From: Desulfobacteraceae bacterium
Lineage (GTDB): Bacteria > Desulfobacterota > Desulfobacteria > Desulfobacterales > JAABTS01
DNA: 64,000 bases
Assembly (NCBI GenBank): GCA_011389735.1
Contig: JAABTS010000004.1
Span: 1-64,000 of the forward strand
Direction: 5' to 3'
Position 1 is the stretch's first letter. Each line of letters opens with the position of its first letter. The translations under genes and the position numbers were made by a program. This document shows positions 1 through 8,067 of this stretch, in pieces. The notes under the pieces were generated by a model, which saw nothing but the letters and a program-made list of their open reading frames with translations, was not told the DNA's origin and searched no databases.

Positions 1-93
1 GGATTTGCAATCCCCGTTTGCCGCGAGAGGGTAGACGCGGGTTGCAAACCCGCTTAGAGCCGTATTTTTAGACTTTTCGTTCAGCCACAAATT
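1..93 (-). repeat. RepB element, cut by window start
   Basis: This is the RepB core in reverse orientation: an imperfect palindrome around GGGTTGCAAACCCGC, then the outer end reading TTTTCGTTCA. The same order recurs, on the plus strand, at 7913-8025 and 30003-30094. It ends about 12 bases before the thiE fragment. Confidence 0.7.
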
Positions 94-104
94 CAGGAAA
101 GTTG

Positions 105-179
105 ATGAAAAGAGTCGATATGGATTATTCGCTTTATCTGGCGGCCGACCGGACGCTTTCCAAAGGCGGAACCACATGA
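105..179 (+). pseudogene. thiE: Truncated thiE (thiamine-phosphate synthase) 5' fragment
   Basis: A 24-codon frame starts at ATG 105, with AGGAAAG six or seven bases upstream, and stops at 177-179. Its peptide contains MDYSLYLAADRTLSKGG, which resembles the first beta strand of ThiE (D-Y-x-L-Y-L-V-T-D-R). A functional ThiE needs about 200 residues, so only the N-terminal tip is left. It lies directly upstream of thiL and thiD, so the locus looks like a former thiE-thiL-thiD operon. A complete thiE may exist elsewhere. The identification rests on remembered family sequence and has not been searched. Confidence 0.6.
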
Positions 180-206
180 ATTCCTATGAACGGCGAAAAT
201 GAAATC

Positions 207-1211
207 ATGTTAAACGAAATCAGCGAATTCGAATTCATCGAACGGATCAAACCCGGTTGTCTGATCCACACGCAAAATGTGATCAAGGGGATCGGCGATG
301 ATTGCGCGGTGTTCGGTACGGCCGGCGAAGAACTCGCTTTAGTGACTGCCGATATGCTGATCGAAAGGGTGCATTTTTTAAGAGGCGCCATATCCGGGAG
401 AGATTTGGGGCATAAATCTCTGGCCGTTAATTTGAGCGATATCGCCGCCATGGGCGGCGTAGCCCGAGCTGCATTCGTATCCATCGGAATTCCGGCGGAT
501 TGTGAACCCGGCTATATCGACCAATTTTATGAAGGGATGAAACTTCTGGCGTCCCGATTTCAAGTGAATATCCTCGGCGGCGACACCACGGGTTCGAAAA
601 CGGATTTGATCATCAACGTCACGGTCTACGGAAGCGCCCGTCCCGACGAAATCCTGTATCGGCATACGGCCACGCCGGAAGACCGGGTGTATATCACCGG
701 ATTTCCGGGCCAAAGCAGAGCCGGATTGCACCTGGTTTTGAACTCGATCAAGGCTGAATCCGAGGGGCTCAAGTCTCTGATCCGGGCGCATTTCCGACCG
801 GAACCGAAACTTATGGAAGGAAGGTTTATCGCTCTCCGGAAAGGCGCTCATGCGGCGATAGACGTCAGCGACGGCATCAGTTCGGACATGGCCCATATCG
901 TTAATGAAAGCGGGGTCGGCGTACGTTTGTATACGGATAAAATTCCGGTGTCGGATAACCTGAAGTCTTTTTGCGCCCGCTTTGGATTCGATCCGGTTCA
1001 ATTTGCAATCGCCGGCGGTGAAGACTACGAATTGCTTTTCACCGCGGCTCCGGAAACGGCTCCGGAGATCGAGAGATCCTACGCGGAAAAATTCGGCCGT
1101 CCGCTATTCCATATAGGTGAAATAACGGATACGCCGGGCATGAAACTGCTGTTTCCCGATGGACGTGAAGATGATATGCGCCCGTCCGGCTGGGATCATT
1201 TCAAACAATGA
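207..1211 (+). CDS. thiL: Thiamine-monophosphate kinase ThiL
   Basis: ThiL phosphorylates thiamine monophosphate to the cofactor thiamine diphosphate, using ATP, in the cytoplasm. The 334-residue product has the family landmarks: GIGDDCAV near residue 29, VTADMLIERVHF near 47, the Mg-binding stretch NLSDIAAMGG near 76, GGDTTGS near 128, and IDVSDGISSD in the C-terminal half. Length is normal for ThiL. An ATG at 186 would add seven residues; 207 is preferred because the family usually starts just before the E-F-x-x-I-E-R-I segment. The stop overlaps the next reading frame (ATGA at 1208-1211), so it is probably co-translated with thiD. Confidence 0.93.
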   Translation: MLNEISEFEFIERIKPGCLIHTQNVIKGIGDDCAVFGTAGEELALVTADMLIERVHFLRGAISGRDLGHKSLAVNLSDIAAMGGVARAAFVSIGIPADCEPGYIDQFYEGMKLLASRFQVNILGGDTTGSKTDLIINVTVYGSARPDEILYRHTATPEDRVYITGFPGQSRAGLHLVLNSIKAESEGLKSLIRAHFRPEPKLMEGRFIALRKGAHAAIDVSDGISSDMAHIVNESGVGVRLYTDKIPVSDNLKSFCARFGFDPVQFAIAGGEDYELLFTAAPETAPEIERSYAEKFGRPLFHIGEITDTPGMKLLFPDGREDDMRPSGWDHFKQ

Positions 1212-1225
1212 ATCAGGAGAATATC

Positions 1226-2038
1226 ATGAAAAAACGGTATTATCGAGTTTTGAGCATTGCCGGGTCGGACAGCGGCGGGGGCGCCGGGATTCAGGCGGAT
1301 CTGAAAACCTTTTCGGCCCTGGGCTGTTACGGTATGACCGTAATCACCGCGCTTACCGCGCAAAACACGAAAGGCGTCACCGCTATCCACGCCGTTCCCG
1401 TGGATTTCGTCCGCGCTCAAATGGACGCGGTTTTATCGGATATAGGTGTAGACGCAGTCAAGATCGGAATGCTTTTTTCCCCTGAACTGATCGAAAGCGT
1501 CGCCTCTAAGCTGAAGGAATACAAGATCGAAACAATCGTTCTGGATCCCGTGATGGCGGCCCAGAGCGGCGACAGGCTTGTACAGGACGACGCCATAGAC
1601 GCTATCCGAAACATTCTCACCCCCCTGGCGATGATCGTTACTCCCAATCTTCCCGAGGCCGAACTGCTGATCGGACGGCCTATCAAAACCATGAGTGAAA
1701 TGTATGACGCATGTCCTGCGCTTGTGAAGATGGGCGCGCCGAACATCCTGATCAAAGGCGGTCACATGAATGAAAAAAACAGTACGGACCTCCTCTATTT
1801 ATCAGACAAAGACCAGTATATCGAATTTAACCATAAACGGATTAAAACCCTTAATAATCACGGAACCGGCTGCACTCTGTCATCGGCGACGGCGTCTTTC
1901 CTGGCGCAGGGGGACGATATGAAAAATGCGGTTGCAAAGGCCAAGATATTCATCAGCGAGGCAATTCAAAAAGGATCGGAATATAAATTGGGGAACGGCC
2001 ACGGCCCGGTTTATCACTTTTTCAATTTCTGGGAATAA
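1226..2038 (+). CDS. thiD: Hydroxymethylpyrimidine/phosphomethylpyrimidine kinase ThiD
   Basis: ThiD carries out two successive phosphorylations of hydroxymethylpyrimidine, giving the pyrimidine half of thiamine. The 270-residue protein is a ribokinase-fold enzyme: GSDSGGGAGIQADLK near residue 11 binds substrate, VLDPVMAAQSG sits mid-protein, TPNLPEAELL follows, and NNHGTGCTLSSA near 212 is the anion-hole and catalytic-base motif. An in-frame ATG at 1208 overlaps the thiL stop, but AGGAG at 1215-1219 is spaced correctly for ATG 1226. With thiL and the thiE fragment it forms a thiamine salvage/biosynthesis locus. No TPP riboswitch was recognised upstream. Confidence 0.93.
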   Translation: MKKRYYRVLSIAGSDSGGGAGIQADLKTFSALGCYGMTVITALTAQNTKGVTAIHAVPVDFVRAQMDAVLSDIGVDAVKIGMLFSPELIESVASKLKEYKIETIVLDPVMAAQSGDRLVQDDAIDAIRNILTPLAMIVTPNLPEAELLIGRPIKTMSEMYDACPALVKMGAPNILIKGGHMNEKNSTDLLYLSDKDQYIEFNHKRIKTLNNHGTGCTLSSATASFLAQGDDMKNAVAKAKIFISEAIQKGSEYKLGNGHGPVYHFFNFWE

Positions 2039-2045
2039 ATCGCAT

Positions 2046-2100
2046 TCTTCTTCATTTCTTGTTTACAGTTTCATCAAAATCGGGATCGGGATCCCGATAT
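2046..2100 (-). repeat. RepD half element
   Basis: This is one end of RepD in reverse orientation: TTCATTTCTTGTTTACAG, then TTTCATCAAAATC and short GGGATC repeats. The other end is missing. The rest of the gap to 2210 is pyrimidine-rich CCTCCACCC tandem sequence and a few CATTCAA heptamers. No gene is visible there. Confidence 0.6.
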
Positions 2101-2210
2101 TCAACACCAGGGCTCGGGCGAATCCCGCCATTTCCTCGACCTCCTCCACCCTCCACCCTCCACCCTCACTCAACATTCAACATAATAAAATTCGAAAAAG
2201 AGCGCACACA

Positions 2211-2255
2211 GGTTACAAACCCGTTCAGAGCCGCATTTTGAGACTTTTCGTTCAA
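2211..2255 (-). repeat. RepB half element
   Basis: The sequence GGTTACAAACCCG followed by the outer end TTTTCGTTCAA matches the RepB copy at 7913-8025. It ends about 15 bases before the stop codon of the FIST gene. Confidence 0.55.
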
Positions 2256-2269
2256 ACACAAGAGAGGTT

Positions 2270-3376
2270 TTATTTGAACAACAACATTGTGGATGTCTGG
2301 TTGACATGGCCGATATATTGCTCTCCGTAGGTGCTGAAGCCGGCGGTGGGAATATCTGAAAAAAGAAGACCGTATTCTTCGGTCTGGTGTTTTTGTTGGA
2401 GTTCGAGCGTGCGTAATATGCAATGAAAGTTTATGACGCCGGAAATTTCCCCGGTTCCTTTTTTGGTTGAAAGGATATTCCCCATGTCTCTTACGATATC
2501 TGTGGATTCTAAAATTTTCAGCTCCATACCTTCCAAAATATTGCAATAAAAACCGATGCTTCCATCTTCGTATACAACCCTGGGGCTGCGCACGAAAGGA
2601 TCGCCGTCGATTATCAGGCCGACCGGATTTCGGGCGAAACGCTGTTCGATATTTTCAACCGGTTCTCCAAGCGCTTCGGCGTAAGCGGCGGCGGCGGGTT
2701 TATGGTTGAACTCGATCACTTTACGATTCCGTGTATCGGCTTTGGTGACGGTCAATTGTTTGTCCAAAATAGCGAAACTCTGCGTTTTTACTATTTCATA
2801 GCCGCATTTAAGCTTCATTAAAGCAAGCACCGCAGCATCGGAATACGCTTCACCGTCAGCGAACACGAAAGTCCGGTCGAACTTGAGATCATCCCCGGCC
2901 GACCCTCCGATAAAAAAAACATTGGTCAAATCGCCGATTTTTTCCATCACCGTTTCTTCAACACCCTGAAGACCGTCGATTAGAATAAGGCCCAAATATT
3001 GCGTGTGATCCATTTCTTCCATTGACAGGCCGAAATAGTTTTCAAACGACGAAAATACGGATTCGAGATCCGCTCCCCCCTTAATCCCTTTCAGCACCCC
3101 GATTTTCATATCCTCGACAATATCAGCGCTCAACGCCATTGCCGATATACTGTGTTTCAATATTCTACCGCTCACGATCTCACCGGCCGTTGTGCAGCCG
3201 AACGTCGGCGCCTCCGGAAATTTTTCAAACATGGCGCGGCTCAAAAGATACGGATCATATATCGATGATGCGAAATAAATAATCGCTTTGACGTCAAAGC
3301 CCTGAAATTTCGTTTGAAGTTCCCCGGCGGCGGAAACCGGGTCGGTTTGTAATGTGTATCCAGCGGCGGCTTTCAT
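2270..3376 (-). CDS. FIST-domain sensory protein
   Basis: FIST N and C domains are predicted small-ligand sensing modules, often linked to signal transduction. The 368-residue protein has no other domain. The N-terminal FIST region covers roughly residues 25-215 (AIIYFASS, FGCTTAGEI near 79, FIGGSAGDDLKF near 155 and the F-x-D-G segment). The FIST C region follows (EFNHKPAAAAYAEALG near 224, then FARNPVGL and a region with F-Y-C-N-I-L-E-G). There is no signal peptide or membrane segment, so it is probably cytoplasmic. AGGAAGG lies about six bases upstream of the start. It is monocistronic, and no partner kinase or cyclase is adjacent. Confidence 0.85.
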   Translation of the reverse strand: MKAAAGYTLQTDPVSAAGELQTKFQGFDVKAIIYFASSIYDPYLLSRAMFEKFPEAPTFGCTTAGEIVSGRILKHSISAMALSADIVEDMKIGVLKGIKGGADLESVFSSFENYFGLSMEEMDHTQYLGLILIDGLQGVEETVMEKIGDLTNVFFIGGSAGDDLKFDRTFVFADGEAYSDAAVLALMKLKCGYEIVKTQSFAILDKQLTVTKADTRNRKVIEFNHKPAAAAYAEALGEPVENIEQRFARNPVGLIIDGDPFVRSPRVVYEDGSIGFYCNILEGMELKILESTDIVRDMGNILSTKKGTGEISGVINFHCILRTLELQQKHQTEEYGLLFSDIPTAGFSTYGEQYIGHVNQTSTMLLFK

Positions 3377-3395
3377 AAACGCCTTCCTTTCATAA

Positions 3396-3603
3396 GGTTT
3401 TCATAAATTAATTTCACAAGGCGGCGGCCCATTGAGCATATTATAAGCGGTTCAAATATTGAATTTCAGTGCGTTATCGGTCCGAGACGTACGCCTTACA
3501 TTATCTCCTCCCTCTATCCTTCTGGAATGTAATATCTGAAAAGCCATGTTCGTATATCACGGAGCCGACAATACAGTGAAATTTGATTTCCGGAAGTATA
3601 TAA
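3396..3603 (-). repeat. RepA composite with nested RepA-b copy
   Basis: The outer RepA is in reverse orientation: its right end (TTAATTTCACAAGGCGGC) is at about 3396-3430 and its left end (CAGTGAAATTTGATTTCCGG) at about 3570-3600. Between them lies a complete RepA-b variant (about 3449-3542, ends TTGAATTTCAG and ATATCTGAAAA) with the inner sequence ATTATCTCCTCCCTCTATC. The same variant truncates the toxin gene at 57348. Confidence 0.65.
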
Positions 3604-3633
3604 AACCTTTTTTTCAAACTGTATTGCCCGGAA

Positions 3634-3834
3634 CTAACTCATTACACCGGTGTTCCGGGCGATCTGTTCGACTTTTTGCAGTACCGCGGGATCGTCAACA
3701 GTTGTGTAATCGAATTTATCGGGATCGATTCCTTTAAGAATGAGTTTTGTTCTGGTGATTGTGGCGAGAGTCGGGTCGCCACCGGATCGTTTTTCAATGA
3801 TTTCATCGATAAGCTTTCTTGTGCGTCCTCTCAT
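3634..3834 (-). CDS. Small hypothetical protein, 66 aa
   Basis: The 66-residue product is highly charged and probably alpha-helical. It opens with MRGRTRKLIDEIIEKR and contains TRTKLILKGIDPDKF and DDPAVLQKVEQIARN. No family, signal peptide or membrane segment was recognised. Coding is supported by the balanced amphipathic composition and by position between repeats, where the other frames are interrupted. The ribosome-binding site is weak (GGGGTG about ten bases upstream). It could be a small regulatory or helper protein; function unknown. Confidence 0.55.
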   Translation of the reverse strand: MRGRTRKLIDEIIEKRSGGDPTLATITRTKLILKGIDPDKFDYTTVDDPAVLQKVEQIARNTGVMS

Positions 3835-3875
3835 TTATCTGAACACCCCGTTGTTTATCAGGTTACATGCGCATA

Positions 3876-3964
3876 ACGCCTTCCGGAAATAAAATCCCTC
3901 AGCGTTGTCGGACCAGGATATGCCAACAGTCCCGCCGCCTTGTGAAATTTAAATTTTGAAAACC
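3876..3964 (+). repeat. RepA element, short copy
   Basis: Left end CCTTCCGGAAATAAAAT, GTTGTCGG core, then the right end CCGCCTTGTGAAATTTAAAT and TTTTGAAAACC. At about 89 bp it is near the minimal size. The following 250 bases (3965-4214) are AT-rich with no gene or repeat recognised. Confidence 0.65.
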
Positions 3965-4215
3965 CGCACACATTTTCCATGCAAGCTATACGGATTTGCA
4001 TTGCGGATTTAATACATACGCAAAGTAAAAATAAATTTTCGGACGGCCCAATACAATTTTCAGCGTTAAACTTAATTTAATTCAAAAGATAATTCACCTT
4101 CAATATAAAAGTCAAGAATAAAACAATACTCGTTCAGGTTTGGATTCATTTATGCAATGATTATATCTCTTCTCGCCTCCGAAACAAATTTTGCCTGATA
4201 TATCAAGCAGTTTGC

Positions 4216-4505
4216 TATATGCTTCCGGAAACCAAATTTCACTGTGTCGCCGGCCCTGGATATACGAGTAGGGGCCTGGTTCTAAGTTCGGCCATAATTT
4301 TTCTGGTTGCTCCGGAGCGCCAAAGTCGGAGACTGCGCTTCGTAAGTCGCGGGTTACAAACCCGCTCAGAGCAAGAGACCCGCTCGGAGGGGGTTTGCAA
4401 CCCCCGGCTTACTCCGGCGCTCTGGCCGATCTTAGAATCAAGCCCTACGAGTAGTATGATCCCGGGCCTGCCGCTTGGTGAAATTTAAATTCTGAAAACC
4501 TTTAT
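4216..4505 (+). repeat. RepA element interrupted by a RepC insertion
   Basis: The RepA left end (CTTCCGGAAACCAAATTTCA) and right end (TTGGTGAAATTTAAATTCTG) are separated by a complete RepC copy at 4271-4445. Removing RepC and one copy of its 8-bp duplication restores an ordinary RepA of about 107 bp. Confidence 0.75.
4271..4445. mobile_element. RepC MITE-like element with 8-bp target duplication TACGAGTA
   Basis: The 175-bp element starts GGGGCCTGGTTCTAAG and ends CTTAGAATCAAGCCC, which are imperfect inverted repeats extending through GGCCA. It is flanked by TACGAGTA at 4263-4270 and 4446-4453. The interior has a palindromic GCGGGTTACAAACCCGC core shared with RepB. It encodes no protein, so it is a non-autonomous element; no transposase is present in the window. 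Copies at 6245, 9464 and 24821 also show 8-bp duplications. Confidence 0.85.
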
Positions 4506-4659
4506 ATTCGGTTACGGCCCGGCGTAAGGGGCGGACTCATTTACATGTTCGAAGGAAACGCATGTTGATTTTTTTCTGTTTTAATGTTTTATTCAGTCCT
4601 GTTGTTTTCTTGAGCTTGTAATCGTGCTACAGTTTTGCAGATATTATATAGATTTTCAA

Positions 4660-4760
4660 GCATCCTTCATAAACCCAGGAAAGTGGTTGACACTTTCCAA
4701 GTCGGGATCGGGATCGGGATCCCGATTTTGATGAAACTGTAAACAAGAAATGAAGGATGC
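4660..4760. repeat. RepD element
   Basis: The ends GCATCCTTCAT and ATGAAGGATGC are exact inverted repeats. Inside are a TGACACTTTCCAAGTCGG arm, GGGATC repeats at 4703-4727, and GATGAAACTGTAAACAAG. Copies at 10237-10365 and 48926-49054 share this layout. The 150 bases upstream (4506-4659) are AT-rich and hold nothing recognisable. Confidence 0.75.
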
Positions 4761-4763
4761 CCA

Positions 4764-4866
4764 TTTTCAGGAATTAAATTTCACCAGGCGGGGCGCCCGA
4801 GATAACACTGTTCGTATGTCCCAGGCCGTCAACTCAGTGAAATTGAATTTCCGGAAGGCGATATAA
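4764..4866 (-). repeat. RepA element
   Basis: A reverse-orientation copy: TTTTCAGGAATTAAATTTCA, then GTTCGTATGTCCCAGGCCG, then CAGTGAAATTGAATTTCCGG. It ends about 12 bases upstream of the ribosome-binding site of the substrate-binding-protein gene, so the gene's promoter must lie within or beyond the repeat. Confidence 0.7.
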
Positions 4867-4890
4867 TCCACTTAGGAAAAGGAGATGTAC

Positions 4891-5652
4891 ATGAAAGGAA
4901 GAAGAGCACCGCTGTTATACGTTATTCCCTTAATTCTGATTTCTCTGTGCGGTATTGCACACGCTGACGAAATAACACTGACGAGTTGCGACTGGGAACC
5001 CTACACGGGAGAAAATATGCCGGGCTATGGGTTCACCGCTGAAATTATCGACAGAGCGATGAAACGGGTCGGCCATAAAGTGACCTTCGTATTTTATCCC
5101 TGGAAAAGAGCCGTGTACGAAACAAAAAAAGGCCGGGTTCACGGCGCGTTTTCCGCCTACCACAGCAAGGAGAGGGCCGAGACCTTCGCTTTGTCGGAAC
5201 CTTACGCCTTCAGTCAGTTGATGCTGTGCGCCAAAAAGGGAAGGGAAGTCATCTATAATTCTATCGAGGATTTAAGGCCGTATCGAATCGGTGTGGTTGC
5301 AGGGTATGCGAATACAGCGGAAATTGACGGCGCGCATTATTTGACAAAAGATGAAGCGCCGTCGGATCTGTTAAACATCAAAAAATTGCTGACGAACCGG
5401 GTTGACTTGATTGTAGTCGACCGCTATGTAGCCGTTTATCATGTTAAAAATTCCGCAGCCATTGAATACACTGTCAATGATATTGATTTTATTGAACCGC
5501 CGCTAAAAAAACAGCCCATCTATATCATGTTTTCCAGGGCCGTCCCCGGATATCAACGCTACGTAGCGGATTTCAACAAAGGGCTCGAGCTTGTGAAGGC
5601 GGACGGAAGTATCGGCAACATTATGGAAAAGTACGGATTTTTCAATCAGTGA
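4891..5652 (+). CDS. Periplasmic substrate-binding protein, SBP family 3
   Basis: The 253-residue protein resembles polar-amino-acid-type extracellular solute-binding proteins. A Sec signal peptide covers about residues 1-25 (KGRR, then a hydrophobic core, cleavage near AHA/DE). The mature part has the SBP_bac_3 pattern: TSCDWEPYTGENMPGYG, AEIIDRAMKRVG, FYPWKRAVYETKKG, then the second lobe with LRPYRIGVVAGYANTAEI and VDLIVVDRYVAVY. An ATG at 4885 lies inside the AAGGAG box (4879-4884); 4891 is correctly spaced. No ABC permease or ATPase is adjacent, so it may be an orphan receptor or signalling protein. The ligand is not predictable. Confidence 0.88.
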   Translation: MKGRRAPLLYVIPLILISLCGIAHADEITLTSCDWEPYTGENMPGYGFTAEIIDRAMKRVGHKVTFVFYPWKRAVYETKKGRVHGAFSAYHSKERAETFALSEPYAFSQLMLCAKKGREVIYNSIEDLRPYRIGVVAGYANTAEIDGAHYLTKDEAPSDLLNIKKLLTNRVDLIVVDRYVAVYHVKNSAAIEYTVNDIDFIEPPLKKQPIYIMFSRAVPGYQRYVADFNKGLELVKADGSIGNIMEKYGFFNQ

Positions 5653-5800
5653 CGCCTGTAAACGCTCAAAACGTTTTAATCGCATACGTTATTGTTAACA
5701 GCGACCAGTTCGCTTTTCGCAAGGTTTTTAGAACATGGTAAAGGCTATAGCGGCCTGGCGGGCACGCCTGTCATTGCGAACATCAGGGGAGGGGCGGCAA

Positions 5801-6244
5801 ATGAAAGCGGCCGGGATAAACATTGCGGCGCTATCGGCGCTCTTGGTTTGTATCGGATGCGTCGGTCCGAATTTGTCGGCGGTGGAATGGATTCAGCGGG
5901 GCTCGGAATTCGAAAAGGAGGGCCGTTACGCCGCTGCGGCGAAAGCCTACACGAAGGCGTTGAACAAGGATCCCGGCGATGCGAACGTTTATATGTATCG
6001 CGGTTTGGTGTACACCATGCTCGGAAAATGGGAGCGGGGGATCGCGGATCTGACGACCGCTCTGAAAATCAAGCCGGACAGCGCCCTTTTTTATACCATA
6101 CGGGGAATCATGCGATTCGACCACGGGGATTTTGAAAAGGCGGTTGAAGATGCGGAACAGGCGACCCGGCTAGATCCGGAAAGCTATAAAACGTTCCGCC
6201 GGGATATGGAAACCGAAATCCGTAAACTGAAGCATAAAAAATAA
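5801..6244 (+). CDS. TPR-repeat protein, probable lipoprotein
   Basis: The 147-residue protein begins with a hydrophobic segment ending LVCIGC, a weak lipobox, so export with lipid anchoring is likely. About three TPR units follow: WIQRGSEFEKEGRYAAAAKA, VYMYRGLVYTMLGKWERGIA, and FYTIRGIMRFDHGDFEKAVE. Such proteins scaffold protein interactions. ATG 5801 is chosen because GGGGAGGGGCGG lies just upstream; an ATG at 5735 would add 22 residues before the signal sequence. The stop codon (6242-6244) lies inside the 8-bp target duplication of the RepC element immediately downstream, so the insertion left the frame intact. Confidence 0.8.
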   Translation: MKAAGINIAALSALLVCIGCVGPNLSAVEWIQRGSEFEKEGRYAAAAKAYTKALNKDPGDANVYMYRGLVYTMLGKWERGIADLTTALKIKPDSALFYTIRGIMRFDHGDFEKAVEDAEQATRLDPESYKTFRRDMETEIRKLKHKK

Positions 6245-6426
6245 GGGCTTGGTTCTATCTTCGGCCATTTCTTCTTGCATGAAAACTCTCACAGGGGCAC
6301 AGAGGCACAGAGGCGCAAAGGTTAAAAAATTATTCATTGCGCCCCGGTGACTTTGTGAGATTTCTTTATTAAACAGCAAGCGGGCGTAGATTGGATATTC
6401 TAATGGCCGATCTTAGAACCAACCCC
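6245..6426. mobile_element. RepC MITE-like element, duplication AAAAATAA
   Basis: The ends GGGCTTGGTTCTATC and TTAGAACCAACCCC are inverted and both continue into a GGCCA block. The flanking 8-bp duplication AAAAATAA is at 6237-6244 and 6427-6434. The interior differs from other copies: it carries AGAGGCAC-type short tandem sequence instead of the RepB-like core, so only the ends are conserved. Confidence 0.85.
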
Positions 6427-6488
6427 AAAAATAAAGCCGGCCCGACCTGCAGGTTTTAAGAAATTTATTTTTTTCTGTAGAACCCGGA

Positions 6489-7514
6489 TCATTCAAAATA
6501 TGGCTTCAACACGCCGGCGATATCTTCAGGATAAGCCATACAAAGCGTTTCATTGTACAAGTTTCTCAAAGCGCCGATATCCGGAGTTCCCAGGGCCGGA
6601 TTGAAAAAGGTGCGAGGCGAAAAGAGAATATGAAAACGGGTGAACTCATCTGTCTCGGCGCCGGTGAAAAAGTTCAGATTGAAGCTGTAGATTCCCATGT
6701 CGTCGTAAGCGGCCATCGCCCTGGTCAGGCCCAGGCCGATATCGAATAGATCCTGATTCGTCAGATCCAGGGTCGACGCCGCGCCTTCGACCACCCCCAG
6801 CACATCGCCCGCCACGCCGAACGGGGCATAGGCCGAAAGCCATGTGGTTCGTCCGGTTTTCCCGAGAAATCTCTCACCTGAATTTGTTTCCGATTGAATC
6901 AGATCTTCCCAGTAATTCGACCCGTTTTGATCTTGATACCGTTTTGCGGCGATGAGTTCTTCAACCATGATATTCGGAGCCGACGCAGATGAAAACACCT
7001 GCAAATGGGGATGGATCAGCGAGCTTCCGGACACCGGCATATAGTTCCAGTTAACGAGATAATACACCGCTTCGTGATGCTTCAAATCCCTCACCCGCCG
7101 AAAAAAGGACATCGCCAGGCTGAATCCCCGGCCGATTAAATCCGCCGTTATTTCAGTCATGGGGATGTAATGTCTCGCTCCCAGAGTCGCAACCGCACTA
7201 AGGCAGTCATACGGGGCGAGGTTAGGAAACAAAACCATGTCATCCAGTGTCAAACGGCCTTCAGGGATGATTTCCGGAGGAAAATGAGGCGTTACCTCAA
7301 AAATACGTTCCGCGCAAAATGGACAATTGGTTTCAGTTCCGGCCGTCATTTTTTCAAAATCGGGCTTGGGCCATGAAAGCTTCATGAAATGGCATATTCG
7401 AGCGGTTCTGCCGGTGAGCGGATCTTTCCGGATTTCACTCGGAATTGACCGCCGCTCCATGTTTTTTAGCGGATTTAAAAGAACGGTTTCTTTTTTTAAA
7501 GCTTCGAATTCCAT
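6489..7514 (-). CDS. Galactose-1-phosphate uridylyltransferase-like protein (HIT superfamily)
   Basis: The 341-residue protein has the GalT layout: EIRKDPLTGR near residue 28, a zinc-type CPFC near 64, and the nucleotidyl-transfer motif HPHLQV near residue 170, whose second histidine would form the uridylyl-enzyme intermediate. The C-terminal half (YSFNLNFFTG, RFHILFSPRTFF) matches the second HIT-like repeat. It would transfer a nucleotidyl group between sugar phosphates in the cytoplasm; specificity for galactose is not proven. GGGGAGGGG lies directly before ATG 7514; an ATG at 7541 is upstream of this site. No galactokinase or epimerase neighbours it, so another sugar or an ADP-glucose phosphorylase-like role is possible. 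Confidence 0.82.
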   Translation of the reverse strand: MEFEALKKETVLLNPLKNMERRSIPSEIRKDPLTGRTARICHFMKLSWPKPDFEKMTAGTETNCPFCAERIFEVTPHFPPEIIPEGRLTLDDMVLFPNLAPYDCLSAVATLGARHYIPMTEITADLIGRGFSLAMSFFRRVRDLKHHEAVYYLVNWNYMPVSGSSLIHPHLQVFSSASAPNIMVEELIAAKRYQDQNGSNYWEDLIQSETNSGERFLGKTGRTTWLSAYAPFGVAGDVLGVVEGAASTLDLTNQDLFDIGLGLTRAMAAYDDMGIYSFNLNFFTGAETDEFTRFHILFSPRTFFNPALGTPDIGALRNLYNETLCMAYPEDIAGVLKPYFE

Positions 7515-7551
7515 GACCCCTCCCCTTAAAATGTCCGACATCGGTTATAGC

Positions 7552-7657
7552 TATAGCCTTCCGGAAATTGAATTTCCCTGCGTAATCGGCCCGGGATATC
7601 CGAATCGTATGATCCCGATTCGCCGCCTGGTGAAATTTAATCTCTGAAAACCTATAG
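7552..7657 (+). repeat. RepA element
   Basis: An intact 106-bp copy: CTATAGCCTTCCGGAAATTG at the left, GTAATCGGCCCGGGATAT in the core, and TGGTGAAATTTAATCTCTG then CCTATAG at the right. The two ends form a long inverted repeat. The following 140 bases (7658-7798) hold no gene. Confidence 0.8.
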
Positions 7658-7798
7658 GAAAAATAATCTTCCGGGTCAAGACGGGATTGCAAATATTTCC
7701 AAAATTATGGATTAATATTCCAATTTTTTAACTTCGCCTTGAAATTTGAGCGATCGTTCAATATGATATACTGGGTTTCGGATATCATGGGGGTTGGT

Positions 7799-7908
7799 TA
7801 TAGAGCCTTCCGGAAATCAAATTTCGCTGGGTTGTCGGCCTGGGATATACGAAATTGTATTATCCAGGGCCGGCCGTATTGTGAAATTTCATTTCTGAAA
7901 GGCTATAG
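7799..7908 (+). repeat. RepA element
   Basis: Left end TAGAGCCTTCCGGAAATCAA, core GTTGTCGGCCTGGGATATAC, right end TTGTGAAATTTCATTTCTG and GGCTATAG. A RepB copy follows within five bases. Confidence 0.8.
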
Positions 7909-7912
7909 CGTT

Positions 7913-8025
7913 TGAACGAAAAGTCTTAAAATACGGCTCTGAGCGGGTGTTTGTAACCCGAGTGCCCCCTCTCGCGGCAAACGGGGATTGCAAATCCCCA
8001 GGGAGCGTGAGGAGGTTTTCGTTCA
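7913..8025 (+). repeat. RepB element, most complete copy
   Basis: Starts TGAACGAAAAGTCTTAAAA and ends GAGGTTTTCGTTCA, giving terminal inverted repeats TGAACGAAAA/TTTTCGTTCA (one mismatch). The interior has GGGATTGCAAATCCCC and CTCTCGCGGCAAACG. It lies about 40 bases before the acyl-CoA dehydrogenase start. Confidence 0.75.
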
Positions 8026-8067
8026 GCCGCAATATATCAATTATCAATTCAATATTAAGGAGGTCGT

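Noticed and set aside
1-206. TPP riboswitch before the thiamine genes
   Set aside because: Conserved CTGAGA and ACCTGA blocks were not found. The region is a RepB repeat and the thiE fragment.
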